Shown in pieces: positions 7,992 through 17,390 of a stretch of 64,000 nt of DNA. The notes under the pieces were generated by a model. That model did not search any database and was not told the origin of the DNA. It worked only from the letters and a program-made list of their open reading frames with translations. The translations under genes were made by a program, and so were the position numbers. This DNA comes from Variovorax flavidus (lineage in GTDB: Bacteria > Pseudomonadota > Gammaproteobacteria > Burkholderiales > Burkholderiaceae_C). The stretch covers positions 1,736,001-1,800,000 of the forward strand of contig NZ_JASZYE010000001.1 of the NCBI RefSeq assembly GCF_030317145.1. The letters run 5' to 3'. Each line of letters begins with the position of its first letter. The stretch's first letter is position 1.

Positions 7992-9137
7992 TCAATGAAC
8001 GGCAGCAGTGGCACGCCTGCCGATGTACTGCTCGGGCTCGAACACCAGGCCCACCGAAAAGTCGGGAGCAACCTGTGGCGACTGGCCGGACGCGAGGCCC
8101 AGGCCTGCGCCTTCCGAGCCACCCAACCAGGTCGACCAGCCGAGACGCTCGTTGTCTTCGAGCCGGGCCGGTGGCGTGCTGTCGACACGCACGCGCAGCT
8201 CGACCTCCCAGACGAACTCGAAGCCTACGAATCCCCGCACCCACTCCACGAGCAGCGGCAGGTCCTGGCCCTGCGGGGTGAAGCGCAGGTACTGGTCGAG
8301 GCTCAAAGGGCCGATCACGAGGCGGAACTTGTTCTGCCGATCGGCGACCACTTCGCCGGCGATGGCACCCACGCCCATGATGCTGGCGGTGCGGGGTCTG
8401 CCCAGATGGGTCTGGTCTTCCTCATCGATCCGGATCCAGTGCATCACGAATTCCTGCAACTGCACCGGCACCGCGAAGAAGCGCGCTAGCGTGGCGGCGA
8501 GCCCATCGGGGTTGCGTGCCTCGCGGCTCAGGTGCGTCGAGGCGGACAGCCTCGCATGAGACGGCAGCACCGAATCCCGGATCTCCAGCGGATCGTGGCC
8601 CGTGAGTCGGGCAACGTAGCGGCTGAAGGTCTCGTCATCCGCGCGATCGAGGCCCGCCGCCGACTGGCTCTGCGCCCACGCGCGATGCATGTGCGTGAGA
8701 TAGCGGTGATGGAAGATGTCGAGGAAGTCGGCGAGCGTGCCGTCGTTGTAGTTCTCGGCGCGGTCGCGCACCAGTTCCGTGTAGTGCAGCGGCAAGGGAC
8801 CATTGGGGCCCAGCAGGCCGAGCCCGTAGAGCCGCACGGTCGGCACCGCGGGATTGTTGCCCGCGCGCGCGGGCGAGGTGCCCCCGCCCTTCGCCCCGGT
8901 CTGGCCCGGCAGCGCCACCTCGGCGATCTCGCGGGGCGCGAATGTCAGCGCAGCCGTCTGCCCGAGCCTGAAGGGCTCCTGCTGCGGCCGGCTCGCCAGT
9001 CCGATGCGCGGCAGGTCCGCACGCTTTGCGCCGAAACGGCGCATCAACCCGGTGAAGCTGAACTTCCATGGCTCGCGCTGCAATTGCACCAGCATTTCCT
9101 GCAAGGCGAGAACCGGCGGATCGCGATCGCTCTCCAT
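7992..9137 (-). CDS. tssG: Type VI secretion baseplate protein TssG (ImpH/VasB)
   Basis: The 381-residue protein has TssG features: the N-terminal WKFSFTGLMRRFGA and LPRIGLASRP stretches, the motif VRLYGLGLLGPNGPLPLHYT, then FLDIFHHRYL. TssG binds TssF in the wedge of the T6SS baseplate. The ATG at 9137 overlaps the stop of the preceding fused tssC'-'tssF frame by one base (TGATG), the normal coupling between tssF and tssG. The gene seems complete, but its partner TssF has lost its N-terminal part. Confidence 0.9.
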   Translation of the reverse strand: MESDRDPPVLALQEMLVQLQREPWKFSFTGLMRRFGAKRADLPRIGLASRPQQEPFRLGQTAALTFAPREIAEVALPGQTGAKGGGTSPARAGNNPAVPTVRLYGLGLLGPNGPLPLHYTELVRDRAENYNDGTLADFLDIFHHRYLTHMHRAWAQSQSAAGLDRADDETFSRYVARLTGHDPLEIRDSVLPSHARLSASTHLSREARNPDGLAATLARFFAVPVQLQEFVMHWIRIDEEDQTHLGRPRTASIMGVGAIAGEVVADRQNKFRLVIGPLSLDQYLRFTPQGQDLPLLVEWVRGFVGFEFVWEVELRVRVDSTPPARLEDNERLGWSTWLGGSEGAGLGLASGQSPQVAPDFSVGLVFEPEQYIGRRATAAVH

Positions 9138-10831
9138 CAGACGATGCCCCGGCCGCCCATGCGCACGGGCCAGCGAGCGACAGTGCCGCGTTGCATGGAT
9201 TCGAGGGCCGTCTGCGTGAAGACGTTGATACTCACGTGCCGCGCGAGGTAGTGTTCCAGCACCAGGCCGAAGAGGTACGGACTGGTGCCCGAGAATCCCT
9301 CCTCGTCCACGCTCAGGGTACAGCGCACGCCACGTCCGTAGATCAACGGCCCCGCACCCGGCAGGCGGCGCGTGACGGGTTCGATGCGCGAGCCCACCAG
9401 GCTGTCGATCTGGCGGCGTTGCGCATCGTTGTCGCTCGTCACGAAAAGACGCAGCATGTCGCGCAACGCCTGGGCGCCTTCGCGGTGCGGCATGTCGGCG
9501 AGCGGCAGGTGATTGAAGCCCAGTTGGCGAATCAGCCGCCACGCCACCTCGCGTTGCGCAAAGGGGGACTTGGGCGTGCTCGGCGGCCGGATGAGGCCGA
9601 CGCCGTTCACGGGAATCGAATCGGCTACGGCCAGGTCGGTCTTGCCGTTGCGCGGCACCAGGCAAGGCAGATCGCGATTGGTCAGCAGCGCGCCGACCGA
9701 CAGGTAGCGGATGAGGTCGGAATAAGGCGCATCGTTCTGGTCCACGAGCGACACGAAGACCTCCGTGCCGACATAGGGCGTGCGCGTGCCGTACTTGCGT
9801 GAGGTATCCGACGCCAGGCGCGGCTCGCGCCGCACCGAGAAGTAGCGGCCGTAGTTGCCCTCGTCTTCGTTGAGCGTCTGGTAGAGCGGCCGGAAATCCA
9901 TCTGCGCCGTGGTGCGCAACTCCTGCCCGGCGATGCGCTTGACGGCGTAGACCTCGAAGTCGAGCGGCCGCGATCGATCCGGCACGAGGTGAAACTCCGG
10001 CTGAGCGGTGTCGAGCTCGATGCGGTCCGTGCGCTTCTCGAACAGGTTGATCACCGGCGTGCAAAACAGCGCGAACTGCTGCGCATCCAACAGGCCGCCG
10101 AGCGTGCCCGGTGGCCGGGTCAGCAGGATCAACACCTCGGCCTCCTTGCCCTCCACGCGCGACAGGCCCGGCGAAAGCTGCGTCAAGGTGAAGAAGTAGA
10201 AGCGCTCCGGACATGCGAAATACTCGTGCAGCAAGTTGTGGCCATGAAAGGTGTTCCATTCCATCGGCAACAATCCCTGGCCCGGCTCCAGCCCTTCATG
10301 AACGAGCGCTCCCTCGGTCACCACATGGGGTCTCTGCATCAGCTTGCCCGGCTCGCCCGTAAAGGTGGCGACTGCCGAGGTGTGCAGCAGTTCGAACAGG
10401 TGCGAGGCCACCTGCTCATTGCCGCGCAGGTACACCGGCAGCCGGTCGAGCCCCACCAACGCATTGAAGTTCAGCTCCCCCACCATGCGCAGCCGCAGGC
10501 GCAATGCGCCCGTCACCTGCACGTGCGGCGGCACGTAGCGTGCAAGTGCCGGAATGTCGGGCGGAGCACCGGTCAGCTTGGCGTCGACGATCTCAATGGG
10601 CCACAGCGTGACGTCCTGGCTGGAGCGAAACTCGCACGGCGTCTGCTCGCCCGCCGGCATGGTGGTCGCGTTGACAAGCGCCTGCTCGGCCAGCGTACGA
10701 ACAGCCGCTTCAACTGCATCGCGTGCTTCCTCTGTCTTGGGCTTGAATTCCTTGTCGAGCAAGGAGGAGAAGTCGGATGCGTCTGCGAGCTTCGTCGGCG
10801 CGATGGTGGGGGCCTGTTTGTTGGGCTTCAT
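9137..10831 (-). pseudogene. In-frame tssC'-'tssF fusion left by an internal deletion
   Basis: The single 564-residue frame joins two different T6SS proteins. Residues 1 to about 57 are the N-terminus of the sheath protein TssC (LLDKEFKPKTEEARDAVEAA, then VRTLAEQAL). From about residue 61 it is the baseplate protein TssF from its middle on (TPCEFRSSQDVTLWPIEIVD), which in complete TssF lies about 110 residues after the start. So most of tssC and the first part of tssF are gone, with whatever lay between (hcp/tssD and tssE in the common gene order). The junction is near 10650-10665. The frame is open, so a chimeric protein could be made, but neither function should survive. A cloning or assembly fault is the main alternative. 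Confidence 0.87.
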
Positions 10832-10876
10832 GAATGTCCTTCCCTGGAAAATCTGGCGGTGCGGTCAGCGCGTGGA

Positions 10877-11410
10877 TCAGGCGGTGGTCGTTGCTTCGGC
10901 GCCGCTCTCGTCGGCTGTCCTGGGCTTGGGCTCCGCAGCAAGCGACTTCATGAGGGCCGGGTCCTGCATGAGTTGGTTGACGAGGCTCTCGGCGCCGGCC
11001 TTGCCGTCCATGTAGGTCTGCAGATTGGAAAGCTGCGTGCGCGCCTCCAGCAGTTGCCTGAGCGGCTCGACCTTGCGCGCCACAGCCGCCGGCGAGAAGT
11101 CGTCGATGCTCTCGAAGGTGATGTCGACCATGAGTTGGCCTTCGGCCGACAGCGTGTTTTGCACCGCGAATGCGACGCGCGGCTGAATGGCCTTCATGCG
11201 CTCGTCGAAGTTGTCGATATCGATGTCGAGGAACTTGCGTTCGCCAACGGGAGGCAGCGCCTCCACGGGCTTTCCCGAAAGGTCGGCAAGCACACCCATC
11301 ACGAATGGCAGTTCGATCTTTTTCTCCGAACCGTAGATTTCCACGTCGTACTCGATCTGCACGCGCGGCGCCCTATTGCGGGCGATGAATTTCTGACTGC
11401 TGTTGTTCAT
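10877..11410 (-). CDS. tssB: Type VI secretion sheath small subunit TssB (VipA/ImpB)
   Basis: The 177-residue protein starts MNNSSQKFIARNRAPRVQIE and has YDVEIYGSEKKIELPFVMGV and the later stretch LPPVGERKFLDIDIDNFDE, all hallmarks of TssB. TssB pairs with TssC to form the contractile sheath. It looks complete. The start at ATG 11410 follows an AGGAGACT-like ribosome binding site. It is followed after 45 nt by the truncated tssC part, so TssB has no full partner in this window. Confidence 0.93.
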   Translation of the reverse strand: MNNSSQKFIARNRAPRVQIEYDVEIYGSEKKIELPFVMGVLADLSGKPVEALPPVGERKFLDIDIDNFDERMKAIQPRVAFAVQNTLSAEGQLMVDITFESIDDFSPAAVARKVEPLRQLLEARTQLSNLQTYMDGKAGAESLVNQLMQDPALMKSLAAEPKPRTADESGAEATTTA

Positions 11411-11484
11411 GAGTCTCCTGACTGGGGTAACGAGAAAACAAGAAGTTCGAAAACGACGCTGTGGCCTGACATCGAGTTCGCGAA

Positions 11485-14163
11485 TCACGCGAACTCGACC
11501 TGGCACGCGATGGCGCGTTCTCCTTGGGCGTCCTGATGGGAAGACGGATCGGACACGTCCGCGAAGATCCGGGCGATCGTCCGTTTGTCCTGTACTGCGC
11601 CAAGCCAATGGCGAGACAGGACAGGCAGCAGGTTCTGCTCGATGAATCCGATGAGACGACGGGCGCCTGTTTCGTGCGTGCCGCACTGATCGATGACGTG
11701 GCTGATCAGTGCCTGCGAATAGCTCAAGGCGATGCCGTGCTGCGTCTGCATTCGATCGACGACGCGGTCGAGGTGCAGCGTGACGATGTCGCCGAGCGCG
11801 CTCTCGCCCAACGGCAGATAGGGCACGACTGAGAGCCGCCCGATGAAGGCAGCCGGGAACGCTTGCCGCAGTTGCGGCAGCAGCGCCTCGCGCAATGCAG
11901 CGGCATCGGGAATCAACGCAGGGTCTTCGCACAGGCTCGCGATGAGATCGGAACCGGTGTTGCTGGTCAGGAGGATGGTGCAGTTGCGGAAGTCGATGCG
12001 CCGCCCTTCCCCGTCTTCCATCCAGCCCTTGTCGAAAACCTGAAAGAAGATCTCATGCACGTCGGGATGCGCCTTCTCGACCTCGTCGAGCAGAACCACG
12101 CTGTACGGTTTGCGGCGCACGGCTTCGGTCAGCACGCCACCCTCGCCATAGCCCACGTAGCCCGGCGGCGCGCCCTTGAGCGTCGAGACGGTGTGCGACT
12201 CCTGGAATTCGCTCATGTTGATGGTGATGAGGTTCTGCTCACCGCCATACATCGCCTCGGCCAAGGCCAATGCCGTTTCGGTCTTGCCAACGCCCGACGG
12301 GCCCACGAGGAGGAACACGCCTACCGGCTTGTTGGGGTCGGTGAGTTGTGCACGTGCCGTCTGCACGCGCTCGGTGATCACCTTGAGCGCATCGCTCTGG
12401 CCGATGACGCGCTGATCGAGCGTCGCATGTAGCTGAAACACGGCAGCGACGTCGTCCTTCATCATCCGTCCGACGGGAATGCCGGTCCAGTCGGCAACGA
12501 TGGCTGCCACAACGTCTTCATTGACTTGCGGAAAGACAAGCGGCGCGTCCTGCTGGCAGGCCACCAGCTCGGATTCGAGCGCCGCCAGCTTTGCGGACGG
12601 TGTCGGTACCGCATCAGCGGCATGCTCGGCGCGCAATACCTGAATCTTCCGGACCATGGCCAACTCGTCCTGCCAGCGCCGCTCCTGTACCGTCAACTCA
12701 TCCGCCACCGACTCAAGTGTTGACCGGATCGCTCCGATGCGCGCCGACCGGCCTTCCCAGCCCTGCGCGATCACGCCTTCCTTCTCGAGCAGGTCAAGCT
12801 CAGTCCGCAGCGCCGCGATGCGCTGACGTTGATGCTCCACGGCCGCGGGTGGTGTCTCCAACGACATGGCGACGCGGGCGCAGGCCGTGTCGAGCAGGCT
12901 GATGGCCTTGTCTGGCAACTGCCGGGCAGGAATATAGCGATGCGACAGCAGCACGGCCGAACGCACGGCTTCATCGAGCACGGCGACGCCGTGATGCGCA
13001 GTGAAGGTCGCGACCAGACCCCGCACCATCTCGATGGCGGAGGCCTCTTCAGGCTCCGCAACTTGCAACACCTGAAAGCGCCGCGTGAGCGCGGGGTCTT
13101 TTTCGATGTGGCGCTTGTATTCGCTCCATGTGGTCGCACCGATGGTGCGCAAGGTGCCCCGTGCCAAGGCGGGCTTGAGCAGGTTGGCCGCATCGCCGGT
13201 GCCGGCCTGCCCTCCCGCGCCGATCAAGGTGTGCACCTCGTCGACAAACAGGATGACGGGCTGTGGCGAGCGAGCGGCGTCTTCGAGCAGGTTCTTGAGG
13301 CGCGACTCGAACTCGCCGCGCATGCTGGCACCCGCGAGCAACGCGCCGACGTCGAGACTCAACAGGCGGACCTCGCGCAGAGATGCCGGCACTTCGGCGC
13401 GAGCGATGGCAAGCGCCAGCCCCTCGACCACGGCCGTCTTGCCGACGCCCGCCTCACCGGTCAGCAAGGGGTTGTTTTGCCGCCGGCGCAAGAGGATGTC
13501 GACCATAGTCCGGATCTCGTGCTCGCGGCCAATCACTGGATCGATCTCGCCAACCCGTGCGCGATGCGTGAGGTCGACGCTGTATCTGGCCAGCGCGGAC
13601 GTTCCGTCCGCCTCGTCAGCAACGGCGCCGCTGGCTTCGCCCGGCATGGCCGATGCCAGCCCTGAGCCATCGTGAGGCCCTTCATGCTCTTCCGACGAAC
13701 CAGAGACGATCCACGGCAGCTGCTCGGCCAGTTGGTCGGCCGGTATCGCTCTGAAGGCGGGCGAGATCCCCAGCAGCACGCTCCGCAACTCAGGCGCTTG
13801 CAGCAAAGCAGCCAGAAGCCAGGCGCTGCGGATGGAACGACCGCCAAATTCGAGGCTGGACAACACCCATGCACGCTCGATAGCAGTGCCGATGTGATGC
13901 GAAAAGTCGCTGAGGGACGAAGCCCCCGTCGGCAGCGAAGCGAGTGCCGATGTCAGGTCGCGCTCGACGGACTGCGGCTCGATTCGGTAGTGTCGACAGA
14001 TGCGATGCAGGTCACTGTCGTTGAGTTGCCAGAGCTGATGCAGCCAGTGCGTCAGTTCGACATACGGATTACCGCGCAGCTTGGCAAATGCCGTGGCCGA
14101 TTCAATGGCCCGGAAAAGCGTGAGATTGAGTTTGCCGAAGAGCGCTCGTCTTGAGATCGCCAC
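11485..14163 (-). CDS. tssH: Type VI secretion AAA+ ATPase TssH (ClpV)
   Basis: The 892-residue ATPase recycles contracted TssB/TssC sheath. It has an N-terminal Clp-N-like domain (about 1-150), a first AAA+ module with Walker A GEAGVGKT (236-243) and Walker B ILFVDEVH (304-311), a coiled middle domain (about 440-540), and a second AAA+ module with Walker A GPSGVGKT (621-628), NMSEFQESHTVSTLKGAPPG and VLLDEVEKAH. Length and order match ClpV. The reading frame is intact. It is the first gene of the minus-strand cluster, 224 nt after the dehalogenase gene. Confidence 0.93.
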   Translation of the reverse strand: MAISRRALFGKLNLTLFRAIESATAFAKLRGNPYVELTHWLHQLWQLNDSDLHRICRHYRIEPQSVERDLTSALASLPTGASSLSDFSHHIGTAIERAWVLSSLEFGGRSIRSAWLLAALLQAPELRSVLLGISPAFRAIPADQLAEQLPWIVSGSSEEHEGPHDGSGLASAMPGEASGAVADEADGTSALARYSVDLTHRARVGEIDPVIGREHEIRTMVDILLRRRQNNPLLTGEAGVGKTAVVEGLALAIARAEVPASLREVRLLSLDVGALLAGASMRGEFESRLKNLLEDAARSPQPVILFVDEVHTLIGAGGQAGTGDAANLLKPALARGTLRTIGATTWSEYKRHIEKDPALTRRFQVLQVAEPEEASAIEMVRGLVATFTAHHGVAVLDEAVRSAVLLSHRYIPARQLPDKAISLLDTACARVAMSLETPPAAVEHQRQRIAALRTELDLLEKEGVIAQGWEGRSARIGAIRSTLESVADELTVQERRWQDELAMVRKIQVLRAEHAADAVPTPSAKLAALESELVACQQDAPLVFPQVNEDVVAAIVADWTGIPVGRMMKDDVAAVFQLHATLDQRVIGQSDALKVITERVQTARAQLTDPNKPVGVFLLVGPSGVGKTETALALAEAMYGGEQNLITINMSEFQESHTVSTLKGAPPGYVGYGEGGVLTEAVRRKPYSVVLLDEVEKAHPDVHEIFFQVFDKGWMEDGEGRRIDFRNCTILLTSNTGSDLIASLCEDPALIPDAAALREALLPQLRQAFPAAFIGRLSVVPYLPLGESALGDIVTLHLDRVVDRMQTQHGIALSYSQALISHVIDQCGTHETGARRLIGFIEQNLLPVLSRHWLGAVQDKRTIARIFADVSDPSSHQDAQGERAIACQVEFA

Positions 14164-14387
14164 CGACTGACCTAGCCGGCGGCAGCGTCAGGAGTCGGCG
14201 TCAAAAATGATCGTCTGGTGTGCTTCAATTTGCCGTCCCTTGAGATTAATGATCTGCAACGGTAACTTTAGAAACACTGGGCAAGATCGTCTACGAGACG
14301 AGGCCTATCCAACGAGAGAAATCAACAGATCAACGGCGGAAAATTCTCTTGCCCGCCTTCGTTGAGAAACGGGAACACAGCCGCTTC

Positions 14388-15113
14388 TCAGCAACCCAGC
14401 AAATCGGCCAGCGCGCCGATGTCGCGTGCATGCAGCGTGTTGTCCGGATGCGGCGACACATCCTTCGGTTGTGCAGTTCCGAATTCGTTCGGGCGCTCGA
14501 TGTACCCGGTGCGCAATCCGCACGTGCGCGCCGCAGCCAGATCCTCGTGGTGGGCCGCTGCCAGCATCACCTGGTTCGGCGTCACGTCGAACACCGCGGC
14601 GACTCCGAGATAGGTGCGCGGATCGGGCTTGTAAGCCTTGAACACTTCCGCAGAAAGCACGCAATCCCACGGCAGACCGGCTCGCTTCGCCATTTCAGTC
14701 AGCAAGCCGATGTTGCCGTTCGACAGCGTGCAGATGATGTACTTGCTCTTCAGCCTTGCCAGCCCCGCGACCGCATCCGGCCAAGCGGGCAGACGGTGCC
14801 ACGCCTTGTTGAGCTCTCGCTTGCGCGCAGCGTCCAGGTCGCTCACCCCGAAGTCGCGCAGCACACCCTCGAGGATGCCCATGTGCAGCTCGTCGAGCAG
14901 CGTGAAGCCGCCCTCGCCCGCCGCGAGGCGCTCCATCACGCCCCTCATCGCCGGTTGGTAGCCTGCGCGCCAGGCCAGCGCGAATGCGCCACCGTCGACG
15001 CCGGGCAGGATGCGTTCTGCCTCGGCGGCGATACCGGAATACCAGTCGACCACCGTGCCGAATACGTCGAAGGCTATGACTTTGAGGTCAAGGGCATGCT
15101 CGTTTGTGCTCAT
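14388..15113 (-). CDS. Haloacid dehalogenase type II, 5' end supplied by the island
   Basis: The 241-residue HAD-superfamily enzyme has the nucleophile motif VIAFDVFGT (Asp near residue 16), CTLSNGN (motif II), the lysine in FKAYKPDP (motif III) and LAAAHHEDLAAARTCGLRT (motif IV). Type II enzymes hydrolyse 2-haloacids such as L-2-haloalkanoates. The first about 20 codons come from the integrated element: a 33-bp stretch here is repeated at 30882-30914, where the displaced native 5' end ([20 protein letters not shown]) remains. The original gene would have overlapped the eda stop and been coupled to edd-eda; now it must be read from sequence within the island. Confidence 0.88.
   Translation of the reverse strand: MSTNEHALDLKVIAFDVFGTVVDWYSGIAAEAERILPGVDGGAFALAWRAGYQPAMRGVMERLAAGEGGFTLLDELHMGILEGVLRDFGVSDLDAARKRELNKAWHRLPAWPDAVAGLARLKSKYIICTLSNGNIGLLTEMAKRAGLPWDCVLSAEVFKAYKPDPRTYLGVAAVFDVTPNQVMLAAAHHEDLAAARTCGLRTGYIERPNEFGTAQPKDVSPHPDNTLHARDIGALADLLGC
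15057..15089. other. Putative left attachment site (attL) of the integrated element
   Basis: This 33-bp stretch inside the dehalogenase start region matches 30882-30914 in direct orientation at 28 of 33 positions; the longest identical block is GTCGAAGGC and another is TTGAGGTC. It lies next to the integrase gene, as expected for the end of a tyrosine-recombinase island. The exact crossover within the repeat cannot be fixed by eye. Confidence 0.72.
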
Positions 15114-15145
15114 GATCTTTGAACATTCCCTTTTATATCAACATC

Positions 15146-15252
15146 TTAGCTCATCGAATGTGTTGAGATTAGCGCTAGTGTGAGCTAACTTGTGATAGTG
15201 AGTACTTGCTCACTTTCGGGGAAAATATCGGGGATTTTTGATATTCCCCGAA
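15146..15252. promoter_or_regulatory. Island left end: inverted repeats between dehalogenase and integrase
   Basis: Three inverted repeats lie in the 155-bp gap. TTAGCTCA (15146-15153) pairs with TGAGCTAA (15181-15188). GTGAG pairs with CTCAC around TACTTG (15199-15214). TTCGGGGAAAATATC (15215-15229) pairs with GATATTCCCCGAA (15240-15252) with two bulged bases. They may be integrase arm sites, an integrase operator, or both. The gap must also hold the present promoter of the dehalogenase gene. Confidence 0.5.
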
Positions 15253-15268
15253 ACCTGAAAGGACCGAA

Positions 15269-16600
15269 GTGCGCTCAATCAACTACACCCTCACAGACGC
15301 CAAACTCAAGGCGCTCAAGTTCTCCGACAAGCCGCCACAGCAGCCGAAGGCAGACGGAACGATGCCAAAGGCCGACGCTCCGTTCAAGGTCGCCGATGGC
15401 GGCGGGCTATTCGTCCGGATCGCCGCGAGCGGCACGAAGGCATGGGCCTACGCCTATACCTTCCAAGGCAAGGCGCGAGAGGTTGGCTTTGGCACCTTCC
15501 CAGAAGTCGGGATCAAGGCCGCACGCGACAAGCACTTCAAAGCCCGCGAGGCTTTGGCCGAAGGGCGCGACCCTGCGGCTGAGAAGCGCGACAAGAAGCG
15601 CAAGGATCGCGACGGCGACATGACCTTCAAATCGGTTTCGCAGCGATGGTTGAAGGCCAAACGGGTCACGCTGGCGGCCGGGACTGCAAAGCGCATCGAG
15701 GACACGCTGAAGCGCGATATCTGGCCTGAGCTTGGTGGCATGCAACTGACCTCGATCAAGCCTGCCAACGTCCTGGCGATCATCAAGGCCAAAGCCGCCA
15801 AGCACCCCACCGCAGCGACAGTAATCCGCTCCATCATTTCGGACATCTTCGACACCGCCATCAGCCAACTGGATGCAGAGACGAACCCTGCCGCGCCGCT
15901 GCGCAAGGCGATTGTTGTTCCGCCCATCACGCACCATCGTCACCTAACTGAACGTGAGCTTGGCGTCTGGATCAATGCGCTTGCGGCGTGCGAAGGCCCC
16001 ACGCAGGCAACCACCGTCAAGGCCGCCCAATTCATCGCGCTGACGATGTGTCGCAAGTCGGAGGTGTTGGGAGCGACTTGGCAAGAGATTGAAGGGCTAG
16101 AGGATGAAGGCGATGGGCCAGTTAACTTCGTCATCCCTGCCGCGCGCATGAAGATGAAACGCGACCACGTCATCCCATTGCCCAAGCAGGCCATCGCGAT
16201 CCTGCGCGAGCAAAAGAAGCTGGGCGGCGGCGAGTACATCTTCACTGGGCGGCTGTCTCCCCAGAAGCCCACCAACATATCGACGCTCAACGCGCTGTTT
16301 AACCGTGTGGCCGCCTCCGAGGAATGCGAGTTCATCCGCAATGCTGACGGCAAGAGCGACTTTTCACCCCACGGCCTGCGCTCGACGGCCACCACGATCC
16401 TGCGTGAGCGCGGCTACTCGCGCGACCTCGTGGAACTACTGCTGGCGCATGCGGAGCGCGGCGTACACGCTTCCTACAACCGGGCCGAACAGTTACCGGC
16501 GCGACGGCTGGCGTTGCAGTTCTATGCTGACCTTATTGATTCGCTGGCCGCTGCGGCGCGTGGCGATAACGTAGTGATGTTGGAGCGCAAGGCGGCATAG
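15269..16600 (+). CDS. int: Tyrosine integrase, P4/DUF4102 type
   Basis: The 443-residue recombinase has an N-terminal arm-binding DUF4102-like domain (YTLTDAKLKALK, then FKVADGGGLFVRIAASGTKA and GFGTFPEVGIKAARDK), a SAM-like core-binding domain (about 115-215) and a C-terminal catalytic domain with Arg in LTMCRKSEVLGA, the box HGLRSTATT and the tyrosine near ASYNRAEQ. It would insert and excise the island at the dehalogenase att site. It starts with GTG at 15269 after AAAGGACC. It is at the left end and points into the element. Confidence 0.94.
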   Translation: MRSINYTLTDAKLKALKFSDKPPQQPKADGTMPKADAPFKVADGGGLFVRIAASGTKAWAYAYTFQGKAREVGFGTFPEVGIKAARDKHFKAREALAEGRDPAAEKRDKKRKDRDGDMTFKSVSQRWLKAKRVTLAAGTAKRIEDTLKRDIWPELGGMQLTSIKPANVLAIIKAKAAKHPTAATVIRSIISDIFDTAISQLDAETNPAAPLRKAIVVPPITHHRHLTERELGVWINALAACEGPTQATTVKAAQFIALTMCRKSEVLGATWQEIEGLEDEGDGPVNFVIPAARMKMKRDHVIPLPKQAIAILREQKKLGGGEYIFTGRLSPQKPTNISTLNALFNRVAASEECEFIRNADGKSDFSPHGLRSTATTILRERGYSRDLVELLLAHAERGVHASYNRAEQLPARRLALQFYADLIDSLAAAARGDNVVMLERKAA

Positions 16601-16770
16601 CACACCCGAGTGAACAAGGCCAGAGAAAAAATTCGCTCCAGCATCTTGCTTAGTTCATTGGCCCTTGTGAGACTTCAAGCAACACCAAGCAGATTCGCCG
16701 ACATGCACATTTGATGCAGGCAGCAGGTGGAGCACGGTTGGCCGGTGGAGGCCAATGGGACGCACCCCAG

Positions 16771-16831
16771 AGCCCAGACCGATTGTCCTTTTTCATTTTT
16801 GAAAGAGGTCAGTCCGTCTGGGCTTTTCTTT
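16771..16831 (+). terminator. Terminator-like hairpin after the integrase gene
   Basis: AGCCCAGAC (16771-16779) and GTCTGGGCT (16816-16824) are perfect 9-bp arms and are followed by TTTCTTT. The enclosed loop is long (36 nt) and itself contains smaller complementary parts. It lies 170 bp downstream of int and 33 bp before the next gene. Confidence 0.45.
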
Positions 16832-16863
16832 GCCCGCGCGCGACTGGCTACCACGCGCCACCA

Positions 16864-17112
16864 ATGAACAACAACCTTCCACCCGGCCTGATCCGCCGCG
16901 CCCAGTTCCGGCACCTCATCCCTTTCGCTCCCAACACGCTGCAAAGGATGATGGCGGCCGGCAAGTTCCCCCGGCCCGTTGCGGCAGCGTCCTCCGCCAG
17001 GCTCTACATCTATCGCTCCGAGGACATCGAAGCGTATTTGAATGGCAAGTGGGCCGCGCAGATCGCGCCTGAGCTATTGGCCTTTCCGCGAGCGCTGCCG
17101 CCGCGACGGTGA
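16864..17112 (+). CDS. AlpA-like small DNA-binding regulator or excisionase
   Basis: The 82-residue protein has the MerR-like fold of AlpA/excisionase proteins: LIRRAQFRHLIPFAPNTLQR, then MMAAGKFPRPV and a C-terminal YIYRSEDIEAYLNGKW, where AlpA proteins have a wing followed by WxxxDVxxWL-like residues. Such proteins activate integrase or direct excision in P4-like elements. I used the ATG at 16864; a longer open frame from 16711 crosses the terminator-like hairpin and is not family-like. It is the first gene after int, in the same direction. Confidence 0.72.
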   Translation: MNNNLPPGLIRRAQFRHLIPFAPNTLQRMMAAGKFPRPVAAASSARLYIYRSEDIEAYLNGKWAAQIAPELLAFPRALPPRR

Positions 17113-17298
17113 GGCTGTTCGACGTTTTGCGTGAAGGCGTCGAATGTTGGCCCTCTGCCCAATGTACGTTGTGTCGTCTGGCGAGCCTGGACGTTGATCC
17201 CTCCGCGTTTCCCTCGATTCGCGGCGAGTGGCAGTGTCGCGGTCGCATAGGTGCGGGCCGCAGGTCGCGCGCTCGCCGGATGCAGTGTTCCGGTGGTG

Positions 17299-17316
17299 TC
17301 CTACCGGGCGGTAGGA
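17299..17316. promoter_or_regulatory. Palindrome upstream of a small island gene
   Basis: TCCTACCG and CGGTAGGA are perfect 8-bp arms separated by GG. The site is 75 bp before the ATG at 17391, in a 278-bp gap that otherwise shows only a 7-bp inverted repeat (TTCGACG/CGTCGAA, 17118-17144). It could be an operator for the AlpA-like or another island regulator. Confidence 0.45.
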
Positions 17317-17390
17317 AGTGTCCGGCGCTTGGTGTCGACATGGGTCCGGGGCGAGGATTTAGGAAGCGATTGTTTCGAAAGGACACGAAC

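Noticed and set aside
14164..14387. Gap between tssH and the dehalogenase gene as a missing T6SS gene remnant
   Set aside because: The region has lower GC than its flanks, but no frame resembles a Tss protein; only a 6-bp inverted repeat (TCGTCT/AGACGA) is seen.
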